Source: Pseudomonas sp. R5(2019) (GTDB taxonomy: Bacteria > Pseudomonadota > Gammaproteobacteria > Pseudomonadales > Pseudomonadaceae). From it: a DNA stretch of 64,000 nt. This document shows, one piece after another, positions 6,971 through 15,661 of the stretch. The position numbers were made by a program, and so were the translations under genes. The number at the start of each line of letters is the position of its first letter. Position 1 is the stretch's first letter. Where the stretch lies: contig NZ_JAAAMT010000019.1 in NCBI RefSeq assembly GCF_009905435.1, positions 29,532 to 93,531 of the forward strand. The letters run 5' to 3'. The notes beneath the pieces were generated by a model. The model searched no databases, was not told where the DNA came from, and worked only from the letters and a program-made list of their open reading frames with translations.

Positions 6971-8293
6971 TCAAGCCACCTTGGGATTACGCACATAACG
7001 CGCAATCACGAACGAACACAGCAACAGTATCGGCACGATCGATAGCATACCCATGTAGGAAATACCCGTCAGATCATTGATATAGCCGACCATCACCGGT
7101 GCCACCATACCGCTGAGCTGACCAAGGGAGTTGATGGCTGCCGTGCCGCTGGCAATCGCAATCCCGGAGAATGTCGACTGCGGGATCGTCCAGAAGATCG
7201 GTATGGCGATAAACGACCCGGCCGTTGCCAGAGTCAGCGCCAGCATCATGATCACCGGGCTTTGGGAGAACAGGCACGCCAGCAGATAACCGACTGCCGC
7301 GGCGAGCATGCACATCAACAAATACGACTTGCGGTCGCCGGACCGGTCCGAGCGGCGCGTCAGGATGATCATGCCGATGCAGGCGATCACGTATGGCAGG
7401 GAGGTCAGGATTCCCACGTAGGTGAGGTCCTTGACCCCGGACTGCTCGATCAGGTGCGGCATCCAGAAGTTCAGGCCGTAGGCCGCCAGCTTGACGCAGA
7501 AGTAGATACAGGCAAACAGCGCCACTTCGCGGGTCAGCAGCACGCGCCACAAGGAGGTATGCGCTGGCGGCACTTTCTTGCGGTCGTGCTCCAGGTTCGC
7601 TTCCAGCAGGGCCTTCTCTTCGCTCGACAACCACTTGGCTGACTGGATATCACGGTCCAGCTTCCACAGCACCGCCAGCCCCAACAACACGCACGGCAAG
7701 CCCGAGAGCAGAAACAGCCAGTGCCAGCCGGCCAGGCCCAGCACGCCATTCATTTTCGCCAGCACCAGACCAGCCGCCGGGGCCCCGATGGCGCCCGCCA
7801 GCGGCACAGCGAGAAACCAAAGACCGTTGATGCGCGCCAGGTACTTCTTGGGAAACCAACAGGCCAGATAGAACAGAATCGCCGGGCCAAAGCCGGCCTC
7901 CATGACCCCGACCAGAAAGCGCAAAAAGTACAGGGTGTACTGGTTGTAGGCGAACATCAGGGCCGCTGTCGCCAGCCCCCAGGAAATCATGATCCGGCAA
8001 ATCCAGTTCGGCGCACCGTATTTCTTCAGGCCTATCGCGCTCGGCACTTCGAATATCACATAACCGATAAAGAACATGCTCGCGGCAAGCCCGTAGGCGG
8101 CATCGCTGAGCCCCAGTTCGGACTGCATTTGCGCCTTGGCGAAGCTGATATTGATCCGGTCGAAGTAGGAAAACAGAAAACAGATAATGGCCAGCGGAAC
8201 GATGCGCCAGGCCACCCGCCGGTACAGCAGCAGTTCCTTGAGCTTTGCATCTTCCTGCTCGGCATCGGCAAGACGTTCGGTGATTGCCACCAT
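6971..8293 (-). CDS. MFS transporter, anion:cation symporter-like (dicarboxylate/aromatic acid type)
   Basis: 440 residues with twelve predicted membrane helices. The first-loop motif (FSYFDRINISFAKAQM, about residues 36-51) is characteristic of the ACS family, which transports tartrate, phthalate, glucarate and other carboxylates. A cytoplasmic loop of charged residues (KWLSSEEKALLEANLEHDRKK) separates helices 6 and 7. ATG 8293 has GGAG upstream. It is the last gene downstream of the LysR, lyase, CoA-transferase and hexapeptide-repeat genes, so it probably imports the substrate of that pathway. The exact substrate is unknown. Confidence 0.87.
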   Translation of the reverse strand: MVAITERLADAEQEDAKLKELLLYRRVAWRIVPLAIICFLFSYFDRINISFAKAQMQSELGLSDAAYGLAASMFFIGYVIFEVPSAIGLKKYGAPNWICRIMISWGLATAALMFAYNQYTLYFLRFLVGVMEAGFGPAILFYLACWFPKKYLARINGLWFLAVPLAGAIGAPAAGLVLAKMNGVLGLAGWHWLFLLSGLPCVLLGLAVLWKLDRDIQSAKWLSSEEKALLEANLEHDRKKVPPAHTSLWRVLLTREVALFACIYFCVKLAAYGLNFWMPHLIEQSGVKDLTYVGILTSLPYVIACIGMIILTRRSDRSGDRKSYLLMCMLAAAVGYLLACLFSQSPVIMMLALTLATAGSFIAIPIFWTIPQSTFSGIAIASGTAAINSLGQLSGMVAPVMVGYINDLTGISYMGMLSIVPILLLCSFVIARYVRNPKVA

Positions 8294-8386
8294 GGTGTTT
8301 CTCCAGTTCTTGTAATTGTTGGAGACGGTCGGCGCTGGGGCGCCTTCGATCGTTGCAGTGGCCGGGCTAGCGGCCACTGTTGTTCT

Positions 8387-8911
8387 TCAATCCAGCCTGA
8401 CCAGCCCGCGCTTGTAGACCTGCGCCCGCTCGACGTACTCGGCGGCATTGGCGTGCATGCGCGCGATGGCGGCTTCATCCAGCTCGCGCAATACCTTGGC
8501 GGGCACGCCGACAATCAGCGAGTGGTCCGGGAAAACCTTGCCCTCGGTCACCACCGCACCGGCGCCCACCAGGCAGTTCTTGCCGATGACCGCGCCATTG
8601 AGGATGACCGCCTGTATGCCGATCAGCGCGCCGTCGCCGATGCTGCAGCCATGCAGCATCGCCTGGTGGCCGACGGTCACGTTGGCACCGATGCGCAGCG
8701 GGTAGCCGGGATCGGTGTGCAGTACCGCGCCTTCCTGGATATTGCTGCCGACGCCGACGTCGATCACTTCGTTGTCACCGCGCAGCACCGCTTGGGGCCA
8801 GACGCTGACGCCGTCGTGCAGCACCACCTTGCCGATCACGGTCGCGTCGCTGGCGACAAAGGCGCTGGCGTGGATATCTGGAGCACTGTCGTCGATCTGG
8901 TAAATAGCCAT
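8387..8911 (-). CDS. Gamma-carbonic-anhydrase/PaaY-like hexapeptide-repeat protein
   Basis: 174 residues forming a left-handed beta-helix of hexapeptide repeats, then a C-terminal helix ([19 protein letters not shown]). Metal-ligand histidines His65, His82 and His87 are present, as are the family residues Arg44/Asp46 (LRGDN) and Gln59 ([10 protein letters not shown]). Homologues include YrdA, CaiE and PaaY; PaaY hydrolyses stalled CoA thioesters in phenylacetate degradation. Given that it lies 29 bp after a CoA-transferase gene, a thioesterase or CoA-recycling role is at least as likely as carbonic anhydrase activity. SD GAAGAGA precedes ATG 8911. Confidence 0.85.
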   Translation of the reverse strand: MAIYQIDDSAPDIHASAFVASDATVIGKVVLHDGVSVWPQAVLRGDNEVIDVGVGSNIQEGAVLHTDPGYPLRIGANVTVGHQAMLHGCSIGDGALIGIQAVILNGAVIGKNCLVGAGAVVTEGKVFPDHSLIVGVPAKVLRELDEAAIARMHANAAEYVERAQVYKRGLVRLD

Positions 8912-8940
8912 GAAAATTCTCTTCCCAGGAATGAACCGGC

Positions 8941-10125
8941 TCAGTCGTCGGTACGGAACACGCCGGCAGCGCGCAACTCTTCGATCTGTGCTTCGCTGTA
9001 ACCCAGCCCCCGCATGACCTGGCGGGTGTGCTCGCCGATGCGCGGGATCGAACGGCGCGCCTGCAGACGATCACCGTCCAGCGACAACGGCAGCAGCGGC
9101 ATATCGGTGTGCGAGCCGTCTTCCAGCTCCAGCTGGGCCAGGCCACCGCTTTCGATCAAATGAGGATCGTCGAACAGCTCTTCGGGACGGCGAATCGGCG
9201 CAAATGGAATGCCGTTGGCTTCCAGCTGCACGGCCAGGGCCTGGGCATCCATGCTGGCGAAGACTTCAGCCAGGTGCGCCAGTAGGCGCGGGCGCTGCAG
9301 GACGCGGTCGTTGTTGGTCGCAAGGGTCGGGTCGGCCAGCAGTCCCGGTTGGTCGAGCAACCGGCACAAGGTGCTCCACTGCCCTTCCCCGGTCGCGGCG
9401 ACGAACATCTGCTCGTTGCCGGCGAACTGGAACACGTCATAAATGGCCCAGGCGCTGATACGGTTGGGCATGGGCGCTGCCGCTTCGCCAGTCACCACGT
9501 ATTGCTGCATGTGCTGGGCCGCGAGCAACACGCAGTTTTCGTACAGCGCGCTTTGCACCTCTTTGCCACAGCCTGTGCGGTGACGCTCATTGAGCGCCGC
9601 GAGCACACCAATGGCGCCGAACATGCCGCCCATGATGTCGTTGACCGAGCTGCCTGCACGCAACGGCCGCCCCACCGGGCCCGTCATGTAGGCCAACCCC
9701 GCCATCATCTGCACCACTTCATCCAGCGCCAGGCGTTTGTCGTACGGGCCGCTGAGAAACCCCTTGTGGGAGGCATACACAAGCTTCGGGTTACGCTGGC
9801 GCAGGCTGTCGTAGTCCATGCCCAACGCCTTCATCCGACCGGGCTTGAAGTTCTCGATAAACACGTCGGCGCGGTCGATCAACTCCAGCACTGCAGCGCG
9901 GCCCAGCGGGTCATCCAGATCTACCGCGATGCTTTGTTTATTGCGATTGAAGGTGCGAAAGAAACCGGCGCCAGCACCCAGCAGGCGGCGAGTGCCGTCG
10001 CCGCGGGTCGGTTCGACCTTGATTACTTCGGCACCCAGGTCACCCAGGATCATGCCGCAGGTGGGGCCCATGACCATGTGGGATATTTCGACGACGCGAA
10101 TGCCGTCCAGAGGCAGTTTCGACAT
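8941..10125 (-). CDS. Class III CoA-transferase (CaiB/BaiF family)
   Basis: 394 residues. The N-terminal CoA-binding pattern ([12 protein letters not shown], 28-39; [12 protein letters not shown], 91-102) is typical, and Asp135 ([13 protein letters not shown]) falls where the family carries the catalytic Asp that forms the acyl anhydride. The C-terminus has the usual [14 protein letters not shown] segment. Such enzymes move CoA from succinyl-CoA or acetyl-CoA onto a carboxylic acid. The adjacent lyase gene ends 20 bp upstream, an arrangement known for succinyl-CoA:citramalate CoA-transferase with citramalyl-CoA lyase. ATG 10125 has GGAGA seven bases upstream. Substrate is inferred, not shown. 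Confidence 0.88.
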   Translation of the reverse strand: MSKLPLDGIRVVEISHMVMGPTCGMILGDLGAEVIKVEPTRGDGTRRLLGAGAGFFRTFNRNKQSIAVDLDDPLGRAAVLELIDRADVFIENFKPGRMKALGMDYDSLRQRNPKLVYASHKGFLSGPYDKRLALDEVVQMMAGLAYMTGPVGRPLRAGSSVNDIMGGMFGAIGVLAALNERHRTGCGKEVQSALYENCVLLAAQHMQQYVVTGEAAAPMPNRISAWAIYDVFQFAGNEQMFVAATGEGQWSTLCRLLDQPGLLADPTLATNNDRVLQRPRLLAHLAEVFASMDAQALAVQLEANGIPFAPIRRPEELFDDPHLIESGGLAQLELEDGSHTDMPLLPLSLDGDRLQARRSIPRIGEHTRQVMRGLGYSEAQIEELRAAGVFRTDD

Positions 10126-10144
10126 GCTGGTGTCTCCATTGGAT

Positions 10145-11065
10145 TCAGCGGGCGGGCGGGTAATTGAGCGGCAGGCCGGCACGGGCGATGTAGCCGTACA
10201 GCGGGTCATCGGGCAGCGACTGCTTGAGCACGTCGCGCACGGCAATCAGCTTTTCAAGGTCAATGCCGGTTTCATAACCCGAGCCGTTGAGCATGAACAC
10301 CAGGTCTTCGGTGACCGTGTTGCCAGAGGCACCCGGCGCGAACGGGCAACCACCCAATCCCGCCAACGAGGCGTCCAGTTCACGAATCCCTAGCTGGGCC
10401 GCCACCAGGCTGTTGGCCAGCGCCAGCCCGCGAGTATCGTGGAAGTGCGCGGCCTGCAGTTTGTCACCGGCGATGGCTTGCACCGCCTTGAGGGTCTGCG
10501 CCACCTGGCCCGGCGTGGCATAGCCGGTGGTGTCCCCCAAGGAAATCAAATCGCAACCGGCTTCCAGCACCTGGCGGCTCAGCTCGCACAGGTCTTCCAG
10601 CGGCACATGGCCCTGGCGCGTGCAACCGAAAGCGACCGACATCCCGGCCACCATCCGGACCTTGCTGTTGCCGCTTTGGTGGCGCAGCTCACACATGCGG
10701 GCGAATTCTTCGACCATCTCCATCGGGGTGCGGCGCACGTTCGCCAGGCTGTGGGCCGGGCTGACCGAAATCGGCGCGATGATTCGATGAGCGCCAGCAG
10801 CCAGGGCGTTTTCCACTCCGCGCAGATTCGGTGCCAGTACCGTCACCACAAGGTCGGGACAGGTCAGGGCGTGGGCGACCACGGCGGCAGCATCGGCCAT
10901 CTGCGGCAGCAGCTTGGCCGGCACGAACGAGGCGACTTCCATATGCCGAATGCCGGCCGCATAGGCGGCGTCGATCCAGCGTTGCTTGTCGGCGGTGGGC
11001 ATGATGCTGTGCAGGCTTTGCAGGCCGTCACGCAGGCCCACTTCGTTGATGATTATTGTTGTCAT
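10145..11065 (-). CDS. HMG-CoA lyase-family (DRE-TIM) acyl-CoA lyase
   Basis: 306 residues, a DRE-TIM barrel with all the HMG-CoA-lyase landmarks: EVGLRDGLQ (8-16; Arg12, Asp13), Glu43, metal ligands His207/His209 (HFHDTRG) and catalytic Cys240 in the GLGGCPFAPGASGN loop. The chemistry is retro-Claisen cleavage of a 3-hydroxyacyl-CoA, giving acetyl-CoA plus a keto acid. It could act on HMG-CoA, citramalyl-CoA or a similar compound. Leucine-degradation neighbours (mvaB-liuABCD) are absent, which argues against a simple leucine role. It is first in the four-gene cluster, 64 bp after the LysR gene; that gap holds an inverted GGCTCTC/GAGAGCC (11070-11076, 11103-11109). Confidence 0.88.
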   Translation of the reverse strand: MTTIIINEVGLRDGLQSLHSIMPTADKQRWIDAAYAAGIRHMEVASFVPAKLLPQMADAAAVVAHALTCPDLVVTVLAPNLRGVENALAAGAHRIIAPISVSPAHSLANVRRTPMEMVEEFARMCELRHQSGNSKVRMVAGMSVAFGCTRQGHVPLEDLCELSRQVLEAGCDLISLGDTTGYATPGQVAQTLKAVQAIAGDKLQAAHFHDTRGLALANSLVAAQLGIRELDASLAGLGGCPFAPGASGNTVTEDLVFMLNGSGYETGIDLEKLIAVRDVLKQSLPDDPLYGYIARAGLPLNYPPAR

Positions 11066-11129
11066 GAGTGGCTCTCAGGCTGTGATGCATGGGCTTAGCC
11101 TAGAGAGCCCCCTTCAATGGGAAAAGACG

Positions 11130-12086
11130 TCATTCACGGCTGCATCCATCGCCATCGGAGATGGATAGAGCGGCTTGATTGGCGCCAGCCCGCACCGGAA
11201 CGCGCGCCAACAGATGATTGAGCAGGCGCCGGGCCGACAATGACAACGAATCGACATCGCGCACGCAGATAACAAATTGCCCCTTGGCCCAATCGTCCAG
11301 CAACGGGATGACCCGCAGCCCGAACAGATCGGTATAGCGACTGACCGCCTCCTGGGGGAAGATCACCAGCCCCAGCCCGGCCTGGACCAGCCGGTTGGCG
11401 GCATCGAATGACGACACATAGCTGCGAAAGCGCAGCTCCCGCCCCTGCTCTCGGGCAACGCGCTGCATAAAGCCATTGAGGGTGGCGAAGGCCGAAAGCC
11501 CCAGGTGTTCGTAATCCAGCGTCTCGGCGAAGCGGATGCAGTCGAGGTCGGCCAAGGGGTGCTTGTGGTTGACCACGACGGCCAGTTGATCGGTGCGGTA
11601 GGGAATAAATTCCAGATCGCCTACCGCCATCGATTGCCGGCAGATCCCGAGGTCGGCATTGCCCTCGGCGACACCACGCACCACGTCGGGGCTGAAGCGC
11701 TCTTCGATATCGACCTGGATGTTCTCGTTAGCCAGCAGAAACTCGGACAAATCCTCGGGCAAAAATTCCATGATCGACGAGATATTGGCCAGGACCCGCA
11801 CATGCCCGCGCGCCCCTTCGGCGTACTCGCTCAACTCACCCTGCAAGCGCTCCATGCTGCGCATTAACTGCCGGGCGTGGCGCAACAGGGCCTGGCCGGC
11901 GGGTGTGGGTTCGACCCCGCGCTTGCTGCGAATCAACAAGGGTGTGCCAATCGCCGCTTCGATATCGGCAATGCGCTTGCTGATCGCCGAAGGCGCGATG
12001 AACTCCCGCTCACTGGCGCGAGTGATGGTGCCTTCCTCGCAGACAGCGATGAAGTGCCGAAGCGAAACCGGGTCTATCTGCCACAT
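11130..12086 (-). CDS. LysR-family transcriptional regulator
   Basis: 318 residues. An N-terminal winged HTH (about residues 5-64, with IAPSAISKRIADIEAAIG) is followed by a two-lobed effector domain (about 92-300). I chose ATG 12086 because it overlaps the glcC stop as TGATG and has GGAGGG nine bases upstream; ATG 12095 would abut that SD. It lies in the same direction as, and upstream of, the lyase/CoA-transferase/MFS genes, not divergent as is usual for LysR genes. It probably senses the substrate or a CoA intermediate of that cluster. Overlap with glcC suggests shared transcription. Confidence 0.88.
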   Translation of the reverse strand: MWQIDPVSLRHFIAVCEEGTITRASEREFIAPSAISKRIADIEAAIGTPLLIRSKRGVEPTPAGQALLRHARQLMRSMERLQGELSEYAEGARGHVRVLANISSIMEFLPEDLSEFLLANENIQVDIEERFSPDVVRGVAEGNADLGICRQSMAVGDLEFIPYRTDQLAVVVNHKHPLADLDCIRFAETLDYEHLGLSAFATLNGFMQRVAREQGRELRFRSYVSSFDAANRLVQAGLGLVIFPQEAVSRYTDLFGLRVIPLLDDWAKGQFVICVRDVDSLSLSARRLLNHLLARVPVRAGANQAALSISDGDGCSRE

Positions 12087-12859
12087 CAGCTCCATCCCTC
12101 CAATCGCAGCGTGGCGCGGACCAGCCGCTGCTCTTCCTGCTCGATGTCCTTGAGGCTGTCGCGAATGCCATGGATGTGGCTGCGCGCCGCCCGCTCGGCC
12201 TGCTCTGGCAAGCGCTCAATCACCGCGTGATACAGCTTCGAGTGCTGGCGGTCCAGCTGCTTCATGCTCAGCGGCCGGTGGTAGAGGTTATTGACCGACG
12301 CGAACACGGTGCTGAGCATCAAGTCGGTCAGCGATTGCAATGTGTGGACCAGCACCGGGTTATGCGAGGCTTCGCAAATCGCCAGGTGGAAGGCGTGGTC
12401 CAGCCGGGCGTGCTCCTGCGAATCCAGCCCCTTGGGTGACTCATGGGCTACAAGCATTTCTTCGTAACGCCGGCGGATCATCACAAAGTCCGCCTGGGTA
12501 CCGCGCAATGCCGCCAGACGCGCAGACTCGCCTTCCAGCAGCGCGCGCACTTCGAGCAAGTCATACAAGGTACGCGGTTGCGAGCTGAACAGGTGCATCA
12601 GCGGGCTGGCATCCCGGTGGCCGGACAACTGCGCCACAAACGAGCCGCGCCCTTGGCTGGTTTCGATGATACCGCGCCCGCGCAATACCCGCAGGCCTTC
12701 GCGCAGGGCCGAGCGGGAGATGCCCAGCTTGTCGCACAAGCGCCGCTCGGAGGGCAGCGCCTGACCGACCTTGAGCACGCCGTCGACAATCAATTGCTCA
12801 ATGCGCTCGGCCACCACATCGGCCAGTTGGCGCCGTTCCTTACCCACTTCCAGAGCCAT
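12086..12859 (-). CDS. glcC: GntR/FadR-family glycolate regulator GlcC
   Basis: 257 residues (E. coli GlcC 254). The N-terminal GntR winged HTH spans about 12-80 ([20 protein letters not shown]) and the C-terminal all-helical FCD ligand domain about 95-235, with metal-site-type residues in DHAFHLAI and RQHSKLYHAV. It is transcribed away from glcD, and two TGGT-N3-ACCA palindromes lie between the two genes. GlcC activates the glc operon in response to glycolate. The gene ends in a one-base overlap with the LysR gene. Confidence 0.9.
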   Translation of the reverse strand: MALEVGKERRQLADVVAERIEQLIVDGVLKVGQALPSERRLCDKLGISRSALREGLRVLRGRGIIETSQGRGSFVAQLSGHRDASPLMHLFSSQPRTLYDLLEVRALLEGESARLAALRGTQADFVMIRRRYEEMLVAHESPKGLDSQEHARLDHAFHLAICEASHNPVLVHTLQSLTDLMLSTVFASVNNLYHRPLSMKQLDRQHSKLYHAVIERLPEQAERAARSHIHGIRDSLKDIEQEEQRLVRATLRLEGWS

Positions 12860-12875
12860 GCCAATCTCCTTTCAA

Positions 12876-12888
12876 CTGGTAGGACCAG
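12876..12888. promoter_or_regulatory. GlcC-type operator 1 (glcC-proximal)
   Basis: CTGGTAGGACCAG is a near-perfect dyad matching the FadR-subfamily GntR pattern TNGT-N3-ACNA. It lies 17 bp upstream of the glcC start, which fits autoregulation. Confidence 0.75.
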
Positions 12889-12984
12889 CCTGTAAACGGT
12901 CAGCCTCTGTCGGCTCAATCCGTCCCCAAGCATAGGATTACGCTGCATTTGCTGGAATAGCCAATGTCGGTCTTTACTTAAAAA

Positions 12985-12997
12985 CTGGTAGGACCAG
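12985..12997. promoter_or_regulatory. GlcC-type operator 2 (glcD-proximal)
   Basis: An identical 13-bp copy of the first operator (CTGGTAGGACCAG), with centres 109 bp apart. It lies about 100 bp upstream of the glcD start, a plausible activator position for the glcDEFGB promoter. No strong -35/-10 pair is obvious, as expected for an activated promoter. Confidence 0.75.
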
Positions 12998-13097
12998 TGA
13001 TAAGAGCATTGGACGCCGGGCAAATCCCGGGCGGATGATCGGGGAAACGATGGCCGGCATGACCGGCGCCTATAACGACAAGAACATCGAGCCTGCC

Positions 13098-14597
13098 ATG
13101 AACATTCTCTACGACGAACGCGTCGACGGCGCGCTGCCAAAGGTGGACAAAGCGGCGCTGCTGGCACGGCTGCAACAGGCCTTGCCCGACCTCGACGTTC
13201 TGCACCTTGAGGAAGACCTCAAGCCGTACGAGTGCGACGGCCTTTCGGCCTACCGCACCACCCCGATGATGGTGGTGCTGCCCGAGCGCATCGAGCAGGT
13301 CGAAACCTTGCTCAAGCTGTGCCATGAACAGCGCATTCCGGTGGTTGCGCGGGGTGCCGGCACCGGGCTGTCGGGCGGCGCCTTACCGCTGGAGCAAGGC
13401 ATCTTGTTGGTCATGGCTCGCTTCAATCGCATTCTGGAAGTGAACCCGGCCGGGCGTTTTGCCAGGGTTCAGCCCGGGGTGCGCAACCTGGCGATTTCCC
13501 AGGCAGCCGCGCCTTTCGAGTTGTATTACGCCCCTGACCCGTCCTCGCAAATTGCCTGCTCCATCGGTGGCAACGTCGCCGAAAATGCCGGTGGCGTGCA
13601 CTGCCTCAAATACGGGCTGACGGTGCACAACCTGCTCAAGCTCGACGTCCTCACCGTCGAAGGTGAAGCCATGACCCTGGGCAGCGACGCACTCGACAGC
13701 CCAGGCTTTGACCTGCTGGCGCTGTTCACCGGCTCCGAGGGCATGCTCGGGATCGTCACCGAAGTAACCGTCAAACTCTTGCCCAAACCGCAGGTGGCCA
13801 AGGTGCTGCTGGCCAGCTTCGACTCGGTGGAAAAAGCCGGTCGCGCCGTAGGCGACATCATCGCCGCCGGCATCATCCCCGGCGGCCTGGAGATGATGGA
13901 TAACCTCGCCATCCGCGCCGCGGAAGACTTTATCCATGCTGGCTACCCGGTCGACGCCGAGGCGATTCTGCTCTGCGAACTGGACGGTGTTGAAGCCGAC
14001 GTGCACGACGATTGCGAATGCGTGCGCGAGGTGCTCGAAAAGGCCGGCGCCACCGAAGTGCGCCAGGCCCGCGACGAGGCCGAACGCGTGCGCTTCTGGG
14101 CCGGGCGCAAGAATGCCTTCCCGGCAGTCGGTCGTCTGTCTCCCGATTACTACTGCATGGACGGCACCATCCCGCGTCGGGAATTGCCGGGCGTGCTGCG
14201 CGGCATTTCCGAGTTGTCTGCCGAATACGGCCTGCGGGTGGCCAACGTCTTTCATGCCGGCGACGGCAATATGCACCCGCTGATTCTGTTCGACGCCAAC
14301 CAACCAGGCGAGCTGGACCGGGCGGAAGCGCTGGGCGGCAAGATCCTCGAATTATGCGTGGCGGTGGGTGGCAGCATTACCGGTGAGCATGGCGTGGGGC
14401 GGGAGAAGATCAACCAGATGTGCGCTCAGTTCAGCAGCGATGAGCTGACGCTGTTCCACGCGGTCAAAGCCGCGTTCGATCCGGGCGGCCTGCTCAACCC
14501 CGGCAAGAACATCCCCACCCTGCACCGCTGCGCCGAGTTCGGCGCCATGCATGTGCACATGGGCAAGCTGCCCTTCCCGGAACTGGAGCGATTCTGA
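13098..14597 (+). CDS. glcD: Glycolate oxidase FAD-binding subunit GlcD
   Basis: 499 residues, the same length as E. coli GlcD. The PCMH-type FAD domain (about 55-235) contains VVARGAGTGLSGGALPLEQG and SIGGNVAENAGG. The C-terminal FAD-oxidase domain includes NVFHAGDGNMHPLI and GSITGEHGVGREK. With GlcE and GlcF it oxidises glycolate to glyoxylate at the membrane, passing electrons to quinone. I use the ATG at 13098 (MNILYDERVDG, the conserved N-terminus); an open extension to 13035 exists but lacks conservation. The SD is weak. Its stop overlaps the glcE start (TGATG). Confidence 0.95.
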   Translation: MNILYDERVDGALPKVDKAALLARLQQALPDLDVLHLEEDLKPYECDGLSAYRTTPMMVVLPERIEQVETLLKLCHEQRIPVVARGAGTGLSGGALPLEQGILLVMARFNRILEVNPAGRFARVQPGVRNLAISQAAAPFELYYAPDPSSQIACSIGGNVAENAGGVHCLKYGLTVHNLLKLDVLTVEGEAMTLGSDALDSPGFDLLALFTGSEGMLGIVTEVTVKLLPKPQVAKVLLASFDSVEKAGRAVGDIIAAGIIPGGLEMMDNLAIRAAEDFIHAGYPVDAEAILLCELDGVEADVHDDCECVREVLEKAGATEVRQARDEAERVRFWAGRKNAFPAVGRLSPDYYCMDGTIPRRELPGVLRGISELSAEYGLRVANVFHAGDGNMHPLILFDANQPGELDRAEALGGKILELCVAVGGSITGEHGVGREKINQMCAQFSSDELTLFHAVKAAFDPGGLLNPGKNIPTLHRCAEFGAMHVHMGKLPFPELERF

Positions 14598-15652
14598 TGA
14601 AATCGACTGATTGCGACGGCAGCGCCGAGCTGCTCGACCAGGTCTGCGCCGCCATCGAACAGCGCACGCCGCTGCGCATCCAGGGCAGCAACAGCAAGGC
14701 GTATCTGGGGCGCCAGATCGAAGGGCAACCGCTCGATACCCGCATCCATCGCGGCATCGTCAGCTATGACCCGACCGAACTGGTGGTCACTGTCCGCGCC
14801 GGCACACCGCTGGCCGAGCTTGAGCAAACCCTGGCCGAACAGGGCCAGTTTCTCGCCTGCGAACCTCCACACATGGGCCCGCAAGCCACCGCCGGCGGCA
14901 TGGTCGCCGCCGGTTTGTCCGGGCCACGGCGGCCCTGGTCGGGCTCGGTGCGCGACTTTGTGCTGGGCACGCGGGTCATCACCGGCCACGGCAAACACCT
15001 GCGCTTCGGCGGTGAAGTCATGAAAAACGTCGCCGGTTATGACCTCTCGCGCTTGCTCGCCGGTAGCCTGGGTTGCCTCGGGGTGTTGACCGAGGTCTCA
15101 CTCAAAGTACTGCCGCGCCCTCGCGCCAGCGCGAGTTTGTGCCTGCAGATGAGCCGCGACCACGCACTGGCCAGGCTCGCCGAATGGGGCCAGCAACCGG
15201 TGCCGATCAGCGCCGCCTGCCATGACGGCGAACGCCTTTACTTGCGCCTGGAAGGGGGTGAAGGGTCGGTCAATGCCACCCGTGATCGCATAGGCGGTGA
15301 GCACCTGGAGCCCAATTTCTGGCAGGACTTGCGTGAACAACGCCTGTCATTTTTCAAGTCTTCAGAGCCGCTGTGGCGCCTGTCGTTGCCCCAAAACACC
15401 CCGGCGCTCGACCTGCCGGGCCAACAGTTGATCGACTGGGGCGGCGCCCAGCGCTGGCTGGCTTCCAGCGCCGACCCCGCCACGATTCGCCAATGCGCCG
15501 CCCAGGCCGGTGGCCATGCCACCTGCATGAGCGCCAGCGATGAACCCTTTGCGCCCTTGAGCGCCCCGCTGCTGCGCTACCATCGCCAGCTCAAGGCGCA
15601 ACTGGACCCGCACGGGATCTTCAACCCCGGGCGTATGTACGCACACTTCTGA
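14597..15652 (+). CDS. glcE: Glycolate oxidase subunit GlcE
   Basis: 351 residues. This is a second, shorter FAD/PCMH-fold subunit (LRIQGSNSKAYLG at about 32-44; YDPTELVVTVRAGTPLAELE; GGEVMKNVAGYDLSRLLAGS), with a C-terminus ending LDPHGIFNPGRMYAHF. It is needed with GlcD and GlcF for activity of the membrane glycolate dehydrogenase complex. The start codon shares one base with the glcD stop, and glcF begins 9 bp after the stop. Confidence 0.94.
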   Translation: MKSTDCDGSAELLDQVCAAIEQRTPLRIQGSNSKAYLGRQIEGQPLDTRIHRGIVSYDPTELVVTVRAGTPLAELEQTLAEQGQFLACEPPHMGPQATAGGMVAAGLSGPRRPWSGSVRDFVLGTRVITGHGKHLRFGGEVMKNVAGYDLSRLLAGSLGCLGVLTEVSLKVLPRPRASASLCLQMSRDHALARLAEWGQQPVPISAACHDGERLYLRLEGGEGSVNATRDRIGGEHLEPNFWQDLREQRLSFFKSSEPLWRLSLPQNTPALDLPGQQLIDWGGAQRWLASSADPATIRQCAAQAGGHATCMSASDEPFAPLSAPLLRYHRQLKAQLDPHGIFNPGRMYAHF

Positions 15653-15661
15653 GGCCGCGCC

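Noticed and set aside
8941..11065. Assignment of the lyase/CoA-transferase to leucine catabolism (mvaB/liu)
   Set aside because: No isovaleryl-CoA dehydrogenase, methylcrotonyl-CoA carboxylase or methylglutaconyl-CoA hydratase genes are present nearby.
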